In this document: positions 46,651 to 59,167 of the stretch, in pieces
Numbering within the stretch: the stretch's first letter is position 1
Layout of the letters: each line of letters opens with the position of its first letter
DNA from: Ligustrum vulgare
Taxonomy: Eukaryota; Streptophyta; Magnoliopsida; Lamiales; Oleaceae
Assembly (NCBI GenBank): GCA_963555705.1
Contig: OY743169.1
Span: 51,698,124-51,762,123 of the forward strand
Direction of reading: 5' to 3'
DNA: 64,000 bases
Program-made: the position numbers and the translations under genes
Notes under the pieces: generated by a model
What the model was told of the DNA's origin: nothing
The model's database searches: none
What the model saw: the letters and a program-made list of their open reading frames with translations, nothing else

Positions 46651-49600
46651 TCAGCTAGGTTGGGTTTCCACCATGACACCTTTCAACGTCATAGGCTGCA
46701 AGCCCATTCCCCTCGATGCTTTGACAACTAGTTCTCGAGTTAACCCTTTGGTTAGCGGATCCGCAATATTATCCTTTGACTTCACATAGTCCAGAGTGAT
46801 AATACCTTGTGAGAGTAGTTGTCGAATGGTATTATGTCGTCTTCGCATATGTCGAGACTTACCATTATACATATTGCTCTGTGCCCTACCAATTGCTAAT
46901 TGGTTATCGCAATAAACACAAATTGCAGGCACAGGCTTTGACCATCTTGGAATATCCTCAACAAACTGCCGAAGCCACTCTGCTTCCTCAGCTGCTTTAT
47001 CCAACGCGATAAATTCTGATTCCATTGTAGATCTTGCGATGCAAGTTTGTTTAGACGATTTCCAAGAGACAGCTGCACCACCAAGAGTGAAGACATATCC
47101 ACTAGTAGACTTGGAGTCAGACATATCTGATATCCAATTTGCATCAGCATACCCTTCGATTACTGCAGGGTACCTAGAATAATGCAGTCCAAAATCGCGA
47201 GTGTACCTCAAATAATGTAACACCCTGAAAATAGCTTTCCAGTGAATAGCACCTGGGTTACACGTGTAGCGACTCAGTCTACTAACTGAGTATGCTATGT
47301 CCGGTCTCGTACAAGTCATTAAATACATTAAACTCCGTATTATCTGAGAATATTCTAACTGTGACACGCCGTCAGCAGTATTCTTGGATAAATGGAGACT
47401 CAAATCCACTGGAGTCCTGGCCACAGTGGTATCTGACTTGTTGAACTTGTCTAGTATCTTATCAATATAATGAGATTGAGATAACACAAGTCCATTCGGA
47501 GTTCGAGTAATTTTTACTCCCAAAATGACATCCGCGAGACCCATATCTTTCATGTCAAATTTTGAGTTTAACATATTTTTAGTGGCTTTGATAATCTTAT
47601 CAGAGCTTCCGAAAATGAGCATGTCATCGACATACAGACACAATATGACATATCCATCATTAGTGTCCTTAACATAAACACACTTGTCGCACTCATTGAT
47701 TCTAAAACCACTAGAAAGCATAGCATTATCAAACTTCTCATACCATTGCTTCGGCGCTTGCTTTAGCCCATAAAGTGATTTAACCAGTCTACAGACTTTC
47801 CTTTCTTGACCTGGAGCCGAAAACCCCTCTAGTTGCTCCATGTAGATTTCTTCGTTCAAATCTCCATTTAGGAAAGCTGTTTTTACATCCATCTGATGTA
47901 TTTCCAGATTTCTCAAGGTTGCAATAGCAATTATCATTCGGATAGAAGTTATTCTCGACACAGGAGAATAAGTGTCAAAGTAATCTAAGCCTTCTTTTTG
48001 CTTATAACCTTTGATTACTAGCCGAGCTTTATATTTATCAACGGATCCATCCACTTTCATCTTCTTCTTGAAGATCCACTTGTAGCCCAAAGGCTTACAG
48101 CCCGGAGGAAGATCTACTAATTCCCAGGTATGATTCTGTAGGATAGAATCAATTTCACTCTTGATGGCTTCTTTCCATAGATGACCATCGGGAGAAGATA
48201 TAGCTTCTTTATAGCTTTACGAAACATTCTCCATCAAATATGTGAGAAAATCAGGGCTAAACGTCTTAGAAGTTTTGGTCCTTTCACTTCGTCTAGGCTC
48301 ATCCTCACCTTCTTCCACTAGATCTTTACTGCTGCTAGAAGCAGAAGATTCCATAGTCCGTTTAATAGGAGTTAACTGTTTAGGAGATTTACAAGGAAAT
48401 ATATTCTCAAAGAATTGTGCATTCCTAGACTCCATGATCGTGTTCGGATCAATATCAGGTACATTCGAATAATGCACAAGAAACCTATATGCACTACTAT
48501 TTTGTGCATAGCCAATGAACACACAGTCAACTGTCTTAGGTCCAATCTTGACCTTCTTGGGAGGAGGCACTGCGACCTTCGCAAGACACCCCCACATTCG
48601 TAAGTATTTATACGAAGGTGTTCGGCCTGTCCAAAGTTCATACGGAGTCTTATCCATATTCTTTCTTAACACTTTATTTAAAATGTAATTCGCAGAAAGA
48701 ATAGCTTCTCCCCACATGTTCTGTGGTAATTTAGAACTAATCAACATAGCATTCATCATTTCTTTTAACGTTCGATTCTTACGCTCAGCGATTCCGTTCT
48801 GCTGAGGTGAATAAGGTGCAGTGGTTTGGTGAATTATTCCATGTTTAGTACAAAATTCACCAAATGGTGATTCATATTCACCACCACGATCACTTCGCAG
48901 CACCTTTATTTTCTTGCTAAGTTGATTTTCAACTTCATTCTTATAAAGAATGAATTTATCGATAGCTTCGTCTTTGCTTTTAAGCAAGTACACATAACAA
49001 TATCTCGTGCTATCGTTGACAAAAGTAATAAAATACTTATTTTCGCCTCTTGTTTGGACAAATTTTAAGTCACACGCATCACTGTGGACTAGTCCCAACG
49101 GCTCGGTACTTCTTTCAATACTATGAAACGAAGACCTTGTAAGCTTTGCCTCAACGCAGGTTTCACATTTGTGATTCGAATCAATTTGAAACCTAGGCAA
49201 GTAGTTTAGCTTGCTTAGCCTACGAATTGCATTATAATTCACGTGACCTAATCTACCATGCCACAGATTAGGAGACTCAAGCAAGTAAACAGAAGGAGTT
49301 TTCTCATTATTCATAACGGTTGGGGTTACAGCAATTACATTTAATTTAAATAGGCCATTAGTCATGTAGCCTTTCCCAACATAAACTCCTATCTTGGTAA
49401 TTACCAGCTTATCCGCTTCAATGACCATGCGAAAACCATTCTTGCTTAGAAGAGACCCAGAAACCAGATTCTTGCGAATCTCTGGCACATACAACACATT
49501 GGTCAGAGTAAGCTCTCTACCAGAGGTCATCTTCAGGATCACCTTGCCTTTACCCAGCACTTCAGATGTTGCGGAGTTTCCCATAAACAATTTTTCACCA

Positions 49601-50919
49601 TTTGTAACTGGTGCAAAAGTAGTGAACATGCTCCTGTTGGAGCAGACATGGCAAGTGGCCCCAGTATCCAGCCACCACTCCTTTGGGTTAGATCCCACCA
49701 AGTTAACCTCACTAATCACAGCTGTAAGGTTTAGATCAGACATGTCATCTGAGAGATGATCTCTCTCATTTCCAACCATATTAGCTTGAGGACGCTGCTT
49801 GTTATCCCGCCGAGGCTGGCGGCAGTCTGCTGATCGGTGCCCAACTTTATCACAATTGAAGAACTTTCCATTGAACTGGAACTTGGCCTTCTTTCCTACC
49901 CCACCAGTAGGCTTCAACTGAGACCCTTTCATGGCCTGCTTTTTATCATTTCGATTCCCATTACCCTGCTTGGCTTTAAAAGATTGACCTTTCTTGGCAC
50001 CAGAATTCTGGCCGTGCTCCAGTACATTAGCCTTTTCAGAGTAAGAATTCTACGATTTACGTTCAGCCAATTTGTTATCCTCCTCAATCCGCAGCTTAAT
50101 AATTAAATCCTCGAAAGACATCTCTTTCCTCTTATGCTGCAAATAGCTTTTGAAAGCCTTCTACTGAGGAGGTAGCTTGTGAATAGCAGTAGCCACTTGT
50201 AGTGATTCTGACATAGTCAAACCCTCAACATGCATTTCCTGCAAAAGCACTTGGTACTCCTGCACTTGGCTCACCACTGAACGTGTATCCACCATTTTGA
50301 AGTCCATACACCCACTAGCTAAGAATTTCTTAGACCCAGCATCCTCGGTCTTGTACTTCTTTTCTAAGGACTCCCAAAGCTCCTTAGCAGATTTCTTTAC
50401 CACATACACGTGATACAGAGAATTCTGTAGGCCATCCAGGACATAGTTGCAGCACAGAAAATCAGCACTTTTCCATGCATCCCAAGCAGCACGCCTATGC
50501 AAATCAGTGTCGTTTTCAGCCACAACAGGGGCATCCTCGGTGAGAAAACGCGCAAGGCCCAAAGTTGTAAGATAAAAAATCATCTTGTTCTGCCATGTCT
50601 TAAAATCAGTCCCCGCAAATTTGTCCGGTCGAATCGCATGATTCATAGGAAATGGAGCCGGAAACGATGGCAAAGGTACCGAGGCCGCAGCCCTAGGTAC
50701 TGGCAAAGGTATTGTGCCAAATTGAATTGCCGAAGCCGCAGCCGCAGGCAAAGTGGGGTTCACTCCAACATGAGGAATACCGCCACCAAGTGTCCCATAA
50801 ACGGGAGAAACGCCAGTCGAGGTCTCAACAGGGTTAACCGCAGCCATTGTAGGATTTGGTACACCGGTACCAACATTGTTGCTTCCATTGTTCACATCGT
50901 CATTTCCATGAGACGCCAT
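46651..50919 (-). pseudogene. Copia gag-pol polyprotein, one frame with three stops
   Basis: A single frame of 1423 codons starts at ATG 50919 ([10 protein letters not shown]) and ends at 46651. It is interrupted only by TAG 50163-50161, TAG 50052-50050 and TAA 48219-48217. Domains in order: gag with SLEKKY and [11 protein letters not shown]; zinc knuckle with [14 protein letters not shown], whose first ligand Cys is Phe; aspartic protease [13 protein letters not shown]; integrase with [15 protein letters not shown] and the DDE residues in [14 protein letters not shown] and [11 protein letters not shown] with [25 protein letters not shown] and [11 protein letters not shown]; RNase H with GYADANW and STMESEF. 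All pol motifs are intact, so the three stops and the knuckle change are the visible damage. Confidence 0.95.
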
Positions 50920-51855
50920 TTAACCTTAGAACAAGCAACAATAATTCAAAATAATAATAATAAAGTTGTATATAATTCAAAATTTGAGTTGTCTCTAATT
51001 TAAGAAAACAAAACACACAGAACAGAGTTATATCCCGTGAAATATCGTGAACAAAAAAATGAATCAAGCAATTAATAATTAATGTTGACTACTATGAAAA
51101 GTTAAATATGAAAATTATTAGGCTCTTATTACAAATCATTTAACCAATCATTTTAAACTTAGACAATCATACTAGAATTATAGAATAATTAAATAATCAT
51201 TACCAAATTATTTTGAACTCATGCAAACCACTACTATAACATGCAAAACCACCTTCTATTATAACATGCAAACCACCTTTATCTTACCATACAAAACCAC
51301 TTAAAGTCATGCAAATGGAAGAAAAAATGCACGGGAAAAACCAAGCCTGAACCTTTTTTTTTTTTTTTCGACACAGCCCCAGTAGTATCTAAACAGTAAA
51401 CAAAAAAACTTAACAGAACCTAAAAAGAATCGTGAACTGATAGACAAATATAATTCTCTAAAATTCAAGAATCCTTTTTTTTTCTTTCTAACTTGCACGG
51501 TACAAGTATCAGTGTATGCAACTTAAACAAATTATTAGAACATTATATGTATATGGCAACCAGAAAAAAAATCTGGCAAAAAAATGTCTGAAGACAAACT
51601 GGAGGAGAAAAAAAAACTGATTCTAAGATTTCCAGGAACGAATTATGAAGCAATCTTGGAATCACATACACTAATATATACTAGAACAAATCAGTTTCTG
51701 TTTTTAAAAAGAATTTAAACTTGTTGAGAAAAAAAAAAAAAAACTTTTTTTCATACAGAAAAAAAATTGCTTTCGAAAAAAAACGTTAAATAGATACAGA
51801 GCAGAAAAAAAATCTGATTCTCAAAACATTTCGAAATGGGAATTCGATTTAAGCT
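50920..51855 (-). other. Copia 5' untranslated leader
   Basis: 936 bases between the 5' LTR and gag, A/T-rich with poly(A) and poly(T) tracts near 51350 and 51730. No gene. Confidence 0.7.
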
Positions 51856-52388
51856 TGTTGGGTAAAAATGTTAGAGAATCAAAGAAATAAATCAAACTGA
51901 AGGCCCGTGTTCACACGGTTTCCTTAAGTCGAATTCGCCGCCTCACCGGGGTACACGAGGTTTAGAATGGTGTTCGATTCCCAGGATACAATCGGTTGTC
52001 GGCTAGTGTTGCACTACGTTAACCGCCTGTCGAACTAGCTGTGTTAACTCTCAAAGAACTTTGCAAGGAAGGAAGGAAGAAGAGGAAAAGAGTTTTGCTG
52101 CTGAAATGGAGGATGTTGAAAATTATTTTTCTGTGTATTCTATGATCTGTCTTTCAGCCGATAAGTATACTGCCATTTTTATAAGCCATCAGCAATCAAT
52201 TCCATTTATTCAGAATTTGAAAACTGATGAAATGAAAAGAAAAAAAATGGATGGAATTGATGGAGTTTTAATTTTCATTTAATATGAAATTTCCAGCCTG
52301 ATTTCATTCAATATGAAATTTCCAGCCTGATGAAGTCTGATTTCCAAACTGACAAACTGATGAAATTAAACTGATGAAATTTCCAACA
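51856..52388 (-). repeat. Right (5') LTR of the 6.8-kb copia
   Basis: 533 bp, same ends as the left copy. One base longer, for example in the GTTAACCGCC word. Confidence 0.95.
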
Positions 52389-52393
52389 TCTTC

Positions 52394-53123
52394 TCCCCTG
52401 ATAATACCACGAAGAACCGATACTTGGGTGTATTTTACAGCGTTTCTGAATCAACAGTGATATGGGTTGCCAACAGGGACAACGCAATTCCTGATTCTTC
52501 CGGTACTGTAAGGATATCCCAAGATGGGAATATTGTACTAAGGAATGGAGAAAGTGAGATTGTTTGGTCGTCAAATGTTACTATCTCTTCGGTTAATGCC
52601 AGTCCCAGCTTTTGAACACTGGAAATCTTGTTCTGCGAGATAATTCAAATAGGCGTACGTTGTGGGAGAGTTTTGGGCATCCGTCCGATACTTTTTTGCC
52701 TGCTTTGAACTTAATTGACAACATAAATACAGGTAATAAGGTGGTCCTGTCCTCGTGGAAAACCCCGACGGATCCAACAGTTGGGAATTTCTCAGTGGGT
52801 CTCCAGGCTCTGAATATTCCACAAATCTACACTTGGAATGGGAATCGTCCATGCTGGAGAAGTGGTCCATGGAATGGGCAGATTCTAATTGGTGTACAAG
52901 ATATGTATTCTGTATACAATGATGAATTCACGGTAAAAAATAATCCTCCGGGAACTTACTCTTTCACTGCGCCAGAGGGGAAATTCTTGATGAGATATAT
53001 TTTAAATTCAAACGGGAGTTTGATTGAAACGTCGTGGAATGATCAAACAAAGAATTGGGATATTACGTGGTCAGCTCCTAAACAAGAATGTGATCTTTAT
53101 GGGACTTGCGGCCCATATGGGAG
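52394..53123 (+). pseudogene. Kinase pseudogene segment 2: lectin and S-locus glycoprotein domains
   Basis: The lectin continues with VIWVANRDNAIPDSSGTVRI and GNIVLRNGESEIVWSSN. A frameshift near 52605 moves the reading to LLNTGNLVLRD and GHPSDTFLPAL. The S-locus part has CWRSGPWNGQILIGV and ECDLYGTCGPYG, where the next LTR element enters at GGGAG. Confidence 0.92.
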
Positions 53124-56100
53124 TGTTGGAGAAATTTGTGAATAGTATGTCAAAATAAGTAGAATGATAGTTTCTAAATCCGTGTCGAAAATTGGACAGA
53201 GTAACGGTAAGGAAAATACAAACAAGAAGAAAAGTATGGAAAAAGTCGAGGCAAGAGTTGGATTCTTTGTCCTTAAGTCGAATTTGCCCCGGAACGGTGC
53301 CTATGGATTCCAGCAATCGACTCCCAAAATATAACGGCTTCACTTGTGTTTGTAGCACTCCAAAACACAAGTACAGCGAACCAAATTTTGGCTTATGTAC
53401 TCCAATGATGAAATGAAATAAAATCAAAACAACAAATGCAATGATTTGATTTTGGAGAGAAGAGAGGATGAGAGATGTTTTGCATTTCAAATTGTGAGGA
53501 ATAGGACACCCAAATGGTCCTATTTATAAACCTTGAAAGGGTGTGGACGAAATGGTTAAAGTCAAACCATGCACCCTTTCCAAACAATGCACCTTTATGA
53601 AAATGTGTCTATTCACCAGACAACCGTGCGGCCGCACGGTTATAGTCCGTGCGGTCGCACGATTTTACTCAAAAAATCAGAATTGAATTTGACATGTGAT
53701 CGCACGGTTTCCTAACCATGCGGTCGCACGGTCAAATATTTTGACCCAATTTCGTCCTTTTTCGTAATTTCTCATTCATTCGATATTGGTTTCGAAATGC
53801 CAAATTGTAACACCCTAATTTTTAAATGCTTAAAACTAGGCGTGTTAACTTCCATCCACATTAAATGCGGAAATAATCGTTTAAAACATTTAAACTTTTC
53901 ATTTTCTGTTATAAAATTTTACAAAAATTTCGGCAGAGTCTCCTCTATAACTTAGACATAGCCAACCTGTAGAGGGACATCATACCTACAATACAAATGC
54001 AATTCTCAACTCATTCAAATATCCAACATTCAACATTCAACTCCAATTCTACATCAAACTCCCACGTCACCACACTATTTCAAATTCAATCCCCAAACTC
54101 CTCAACACAACATTTTATATCAATAAGTTACAATTAAGTGAAATAAGTGGTAATAGAAACAATATTAAAAATGCCATAACTCATTTAAACTAATTTCAAC
54201 CGAAACAATTATCAAAATAAATGAATTAAAAAATAATTACTTAGAACTTAATTAAGTTCTAATTTAACTTTATTTTCAAGAATTGAAAACAGGTATAGCC
54301 TGAGTCTGTCACCAAATGCTCTCCTCGTCTCATCTAACTTTCATCACCTGAAATATTGGGGAGGGAATGGGGTGAGCTAAAGCTCAGTAGGTAAACTTTA
54401 TGCATGAATGCATGATTATGACATGAATGCTTTAAACTTTGAAATATGTATCCCCATTCACTTTAACCTTTCAAAACTTTCAAACATTTTGAACTTTCAC
54501 TTAACATTTCAAAACTTTCACTTCATTTCCATCGTGAGCTCACTTGGTGTATCTTCTAGTCAATCAGATAACAGTGGGCAATTCTTATTTGGAACCAGAT
54601 TCACATTCACATTTTCACCGCAAAGCGGTTTAACATTTATTCCACCGCAAAGCGGCTCATTCACTTCATTCCACCGCAATGCGGCTCATTACATTCGGGT
54701 ACGCCGGTTGCCCGCGCCCCATTTCCCACTCGCATCTTTCATGAACTAGAAGTACACCCATTCTTTCTTAAAAACTTGGGATACATAACTTTTGAACAAA
54801 CTTGCACCTTGACACATTTCTTTCATTTAAAAACATTTCACTTCCCAATTTCGATGCCAATGCATGTTTGATGATGCAATGACATGATAATGTGCATGTT
54901 TGAACATTCTTCATAATAACATATACTTTCATAAAGTAAATGAAATTCACCAAAGTAAATAAGTTGCAAACAGTCATTTACACATTCCACATTTACATTT
55001 AACTTCTATGAAAATAGGGGAAGTTTACTTACTTGCAATCCTTAGTAATTTACCGTTTATGAATTTGCAAGTGGAAAAGTCTCGGATGCCTATGACGTCA
55101 ATGTACCAAATATCCTAATTGTTCACATTCATTAATAAGTATAACTTTTAATTCACAATGTGACCTCACGTTTAGATTAAAGCACATAAAACAAGAAAGA
55201 GTTTCATGCTTCAAATTCCCAAAACATTACATTCTAAATCCCTAACATGCATAAGAATGTAAGCAAAAATTATCAATTTTACAATTAAAATTTAAATAAT
55301 TCATCAAGGTTCCAAACAAAATTATCAATTTGACAATCTATGATAAAATCTAAGCAAAAATCAAAATCTGAATTTTACATATATAAATTTTCCATTACCA
55401 AATCTGAAAGGTGCATACACACATACATATACATACACACATATATATACGCCCCAAATCTGAGGTTAATAATTAAAAATTCAAAATTTGACTACAACTC
55501 AATCTGAAAAATCTGAAATGTTCATATAAATATATACATACAACATATATACATCAATACATATAAACCCGTGTGTATGCGTGTAAAAGGGTGGGTAAAA
55601 CCGTGAGTGATCGTGCAAGTGTGTGCATGGGAGGTGTGCGGGAGGAAGAGGGAAGGAGGAGTGTTACAGCGGTGATGTGGCAGGCTTCGTGTGGTGGTCG
55701 GCGGTGTTTGGTCCGACCGAGGGTGAGGCGAGAGAGGGAGGCCGAGAGGGAGACGGTCCGCGGCGGTTTGAGAGAGCACCGAGAGAGACGAGTTCATGAG
55801 AGAGATATGAGAGTCTGAGGCTAATTTAGGTTAGGTTAGAAATAGGATGAAATGTTTAATCTTTTGAAATTTTCAATTTACTCCCTCATGTCTCCTCTCG
55901 TGTTTAATTAAGTCCATAAGTTTTATTTACTCTCCAATTGCCACTAAACTTTTCCCCAACTTCAATTTAATGCAATTTAGGCAACTTACTACTCAATTAA
56001 AATAGAAATGACAAGTAACAATTAAAATAAACAATTAGACATAGAATTGAACGTAAACAATTTATAAATATTTTAATTAGCACATTGATCGAGACGGTGC

Positions 56101-56486
56101 CCAAGTCCTTCCACTGCAAAATAATTCAACTTATTATCAATAATAATTGTCAAATAAATAATTCTTCATAGTACCATCATAGAAATTGGGTGATATTCAA
56201 GAAAGCACGTAAAACGAAAAGTGGTATTACACAAATATACCCTTCAATACATGTAGAGAAATCAAAATTCTCTTTCGGGGGCGTTGTCCCCGAGCCCCCA
56301 CGAGAGGCGTTGCCCCCTCGATCCCCGCGACCTGATCAGGCAGATCGATCCCCGTTTGTGCGCCCCGAAGTGGCAAACAATTTTGCCTAAACGGATTAAA
56401 CGGAGCTTTTGAGTATTTATCCGAAGTTGACACGAAGTCACTTTAATTGATTTTCAATTCTCGATTTATTTAACCAATATCCAACA
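53124..56486. mobile_element. LTR element (solo LTR or short element) with a nested solo LTR
   Basis: Ends TGTTGGAGAA and CCAATATCCAACA, with target duplication GGGAG (53119-53123 and 56487-56491). Without the nested insertion it is about 932 bp with no gene, so most likely a solo LTR. It carries a 16-bp perfect palindrome CCGTGCGGCCGCACGG at 53624-53639, and related CGTGCGGTCGCACG words follow up to about 53730. The right part (56270-56340) has the GC-rich GGGGGCGTTGTCCCCGAG type sequence often seen in plant LTRs. Confidence 0.9.
53806..56231. mobile_element. Nested solo LTR, 2.4 kb
   Basis: Starts TGTAACACCCTAATTTTT and ends AAAAGTGGTATTACA, with the 5-bp duplication CAAAT (53801-53805 and 56232-56236). 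No gag, pol or second LTR inside. The length, and the start TGTAACACCC paired with the end GGTATTACA, suggest a gypsy family with long LTRs. Frames at 55522-55818 lie over a purine/pyrimidine-biased CA and GAGAG region and are not genes. Confidence 0.88.
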
Positions 56487-56491
56487 GGGAG

Positions 56492-56680
56492 ATGTAATGC
56501 TCTGCATTCACCTATTTGTTCTTGTTTGAGAGGGTTTGAACCAAAGAATTCCGAGGAATGGGGAAGAGGAAACTGGACCGGCGGATGTGTCCGGAGGACA
56601 GCATTGCTTTGTGATCGAAATAATAATATGAGTGGTGGTGGCAAAAGAAGACGGATTCTTGAGGCTCTCGTTTATCAAAG
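56492..56680 (+). pseudogene. Kinase pseudogene segment 3: EGF-like/linker region
   Basis: Reads CNALHSPICSCLRGFEPKNS, then WGRGNWTGGCVRRTALLCD, the usual join between S-locus glycoprotein and PAN domains. It ends at TATCAAAG, where the gag-only copia enters. A frameshift lies near GGGK. Confidence 0.9.
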
Positions 56681-57325
56681 TGTAGGGAATTTCAACACGT
56701 CGATTCCTACTTTACTTTTCCCACTGGATCTTTCGATGTTCAAAATAAAATAAGCAAACAAGAAAATAAATACGAACACAGAAATTTACGTGGTTCAGCA
56801 AAATGCCTACGTCCACGGACCCTCGCCAAAGCTTTTCGCTATATATTAAATTGTTACAAATATATAGACTTTCACTCACCAACCCAATCCCACAGACCAC
56901 AGAGAAAATACTACAAACGAGCTTTATCGCATATAATTTCTACCCTTTGACTTACACTACAAAGAGTTACAAGAAACTTCACAATATGCTAGGCTCACAA
57001 TTTTCTCTCTTTGATCACAATGTGACACTAATTAGCACTCTCTCATATGTTTGTGATGGTGTGTTTCTTCCTCTAATTCCTTCTCTATTTATAGAGAGGA
57101 TTCTATATGAAATTCTCTTAACACCAAAACATCATGATTAGTCAAAACTAATCATCATTCCAAGACATCATAATTAGTCAAAACTAATTATCATTCAAAG
57201 ACATCATAATTAGTCAAGACTAATTATCATTCAAATACCATAATTAGCTCCACCATCTTTTGTTTCAACTAGGCACTCATTATGTTTCACTAGGCACTTG
57301 ATTAATTTGGGTCAAATACCCAACA
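56681..57325 (-). repeat. Left (3') LTR of the gag-only copia
   Basis: TGTAGGGAATTTC to AAATACCCAACA. Contains three near repeats of a CATAATTAGTCAAAACTAAT type word at 57130-57230. Confidence 0.95.
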
Positions 57326-57681
57326 ATCTCCACCTTGACACAAATTCGTCCAAGCTAAAACCAAATTCAAATATTGGGTAACAGGCAAGCATTTTTCCAC
57401 TTTGACAGTCCCATACTCCACCATATGAGTATAATCACTCAGAATTATCAACGAACTCCGAGAATTTCATCGGCCCATATCGAAACAAAATTGCTGAAAT
57501 TTATGGTGCAACTCCCATGTTTGGTTCTCCTTGGAAGTTCATCAGTCATCGACATAAAAAAAACCACATACCTTGCATCTAAACCAAACCAATCTTGTAT
57601 GCGAACACAGTACCCGTGTCAGTAAGAACACATCCTCTATCATGGCAACTGACATCATGCCACGAGGATGTCCCATCTTAC

Positions 57682-58467
57682 TCAGAGTACATCATCACCA
57701 CCCTCCACCAGGAGAGTCGCATTGTCCTTCGACCAGTTCGCCGAGTCCGCTCCACCTTTTGGACAATTTCTTCTCACGTGCCCGGATTGACCACAGTTCC
57801 AACATGTCACCTTCTTCTTCATGGAGTTCCCTCTCTTCCACTTTTCAGTAACAAGCAAATTATTATTAGATGAATTATCGTCTCCACCTAATCGTCGCTC
57901 TTCAGAGATCAACTTACTTGTAACTTCTGCAAAGTCCACCGTTTCCTTCCCGTACATCAAAATCGGTTTGATGTGCTCAAACGTGGATGGAAGAGACCAG
58001 ATGAGCCTCAACGCTTTATCCTCATCTTCAACTTTGACTCCAATAGATTCCAGTTCAGAAACAATCCCGTTAAGAACACTAAGATGGTCAGAGATTTTTG
58101 TACCTGCGCTCATTCTCAACGAATGAAACTGTTCCTTCAGATACAAGCGATTTGACAAGTTCTTCGTTTGATACAACTCTTCCAGTTTCTCCCAAAGTTC
58201 CTTAGCAGCAGATATCCCATGAATATTTGCAAGAACATTCTTGGCCAAACAAAGTCGTATTGTACTAGCAGCTTTCAAATCCAAATCTTCCCAATCTTCA
58301 TCAGTCTTGTTGGATTCAATTTCTTTTTCTTTGTCAGAACTCTCAGTTGGTTTTCCTTTCAAAGCTTTGTGCAGACCTGCCTGAATCAAGACATCCTTGA
58401 CTTGTACTTGCCACAAGCCAAAATTGATTCTCCCGTCAAATTTCTCCACATCGTACTTGACAGACAT
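57682..58467 (-). CDS. Copia gag, intact, 261 codons
   Basis: ATG 58467 begins MSVKYDVEKFDGRINFGLWQ. The gag core follows the UBN2/copia pattern: LWEKLEELYQTKNLSNRLYL, SDHLSVLNGIVSELESIG and DEDKALRLIWSLPSTFEHI. A complete zinc knuckle CWNCGQSGHVRRNC lies near residue 222. The frame is free of stops. The protein would build the particle and package element RNA. With no pol it depends on another element of the family; the fragment at 34384 has a closely similar gag start. Confidence 0.93.
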   Translation of the reverse strand: MSVKYDVEKFDGRINFGLWQVQVKDVLIQAGLHKALKGKPTESSDKEKEIESNKTDEDWEDLDLKAASTIRLCLAKNVLANIHGISAAKELWEKLEELYQTKNLSNRLYLKEQFHSLRMSAGTKISDHLSVLNGIVSELESIGVKVEDEDKALRLIWSLPSTFEHIKPILMYGKETVDFAEVTSKLISEERRLGGDDNSSNNNLLVTEKWKRGNSMKKKVTCWNCGQSGHVRRNCPKGGADSANWSKDNATLLVEGGDDVL

Positions 58468-58503
58468 ATTTTCTTTTGCTTCAAAATATTTGAACCACCT
58501 GTA

Positions 58504-58515
58504 GCTCTGATACCA
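58504..58515 (-). promoter_or_regulatory. Primer-binding site of the gag-only copia
   Basis: Minus strand TGGTATCAGAGC, exact, two bases from the LTR end. Confidence 0.92.
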
Positions 58516-58517
58516 CT

Positions 58518-59162
58518 TGTAGGGAATTTCGACACGTCGATTCCTACTTTACTTTTCCCACAGGATCTTTCGATGTTCAAAATAAAATAAGCAAACAAGA
58601 AAATAAATACGAACACAGAAATTTACGTGGTTCAGCAAAATGCCTACGTCCACGGACCCTCGCCAAAACTTTTCACTATATATTAAATTGTTAAAAATAT
58701 ATAGACTTTCACTCACCAACCCAATCCCACAGACCACAGAGAAAATACTACAAACGAGCTTTACCGCATATAATTTCTACCCTTTGACTTACACTACAAA
58801 GAGTTACAAGAAACTTCACAATATGCTAGGCTCACAATTTTCTCTCTTTGATCACAATGTGACACTAATTAGCACTCTCTCATATGTTTGTGATGGTGTG
58901 TTTCTTCCTCTAATTCCTTCTCTATTTATAGAGAGGATTCTATATGAAATTCTCTTAACACCAAAACATCATGATTAGTCAAAACTAATCATCATTCCAA
59001 GACATCATAATTAGTCAAAACTAATTATCATTCAAAGATATCATAATTAGTCAAGACTAATTATCATTCAAATACCATAATTAGCTCCACCATCTTTTGT
59101 TTCAACTAGGCACTCATTATGTTTCACTAGGCACTTGATTAATTTGGGTCAAATACCCAACA
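58518..59162 (-). repeat. Right (5') LTR of the gag-only copia
   Basis: Same length and ends as the left copy. TATA-like TCTATTTATAGAG near 58920 on the plus strand suggests the promoter region. Confidence 0.93.
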
Positions 59163-59167
59163 CAAAG

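Larger units (their letters stand above)
45591..52388 (-). mobile_element. Ty1/copia retrotransposon, near complete, in the kinase lectin exon
   Basis: 6798 bp with LTRs 45591-46122 and 51856-52388 and the target duplication TCTTC (45586-45590 and 52389-52393). The LTRs differ at about ten sites in 533, so the insertion is fairly young. The gag-pol frame runs 50919 to 46651. A polypurine tract GTGGGGGAT (minus) adjoins the left LTR. The expected TGGTATCAGAGC primer site is not found next to the right LTR. Confidence 0.95.
56681..59162 (-). mobile_element. Non-autonomous copia with gag only
   Basis: 2482 bp with LTRs 56681-57325 and 58518-59162, both 645 bp, target duplication CAAAG (56676-56680 and 59163-59167). 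By eye fewer than ten sites differ between the LTRs, so it is young. It has a perfect primer site and the polypurine tract CAAGGTGGAGATTG (minus) next to the left LTR. The only gene is gag; protease, integrase and RT are absent. Confidence 0.95.

Noticed and set aside
55522..55818. Pro/Ser/His-rich and Arg/Glu-rich frames on opposite strands
   Set aside because: Lies in the CA and GAGAG biased part of the nested solo LTR; complementary composition explains both.
56227..56390. GC-rich frames with good codon look
   Set aside because: The GGGGGCGTTGTCCCCGAG type sequence is an LTR feature and has no coding relatives that I recognise.
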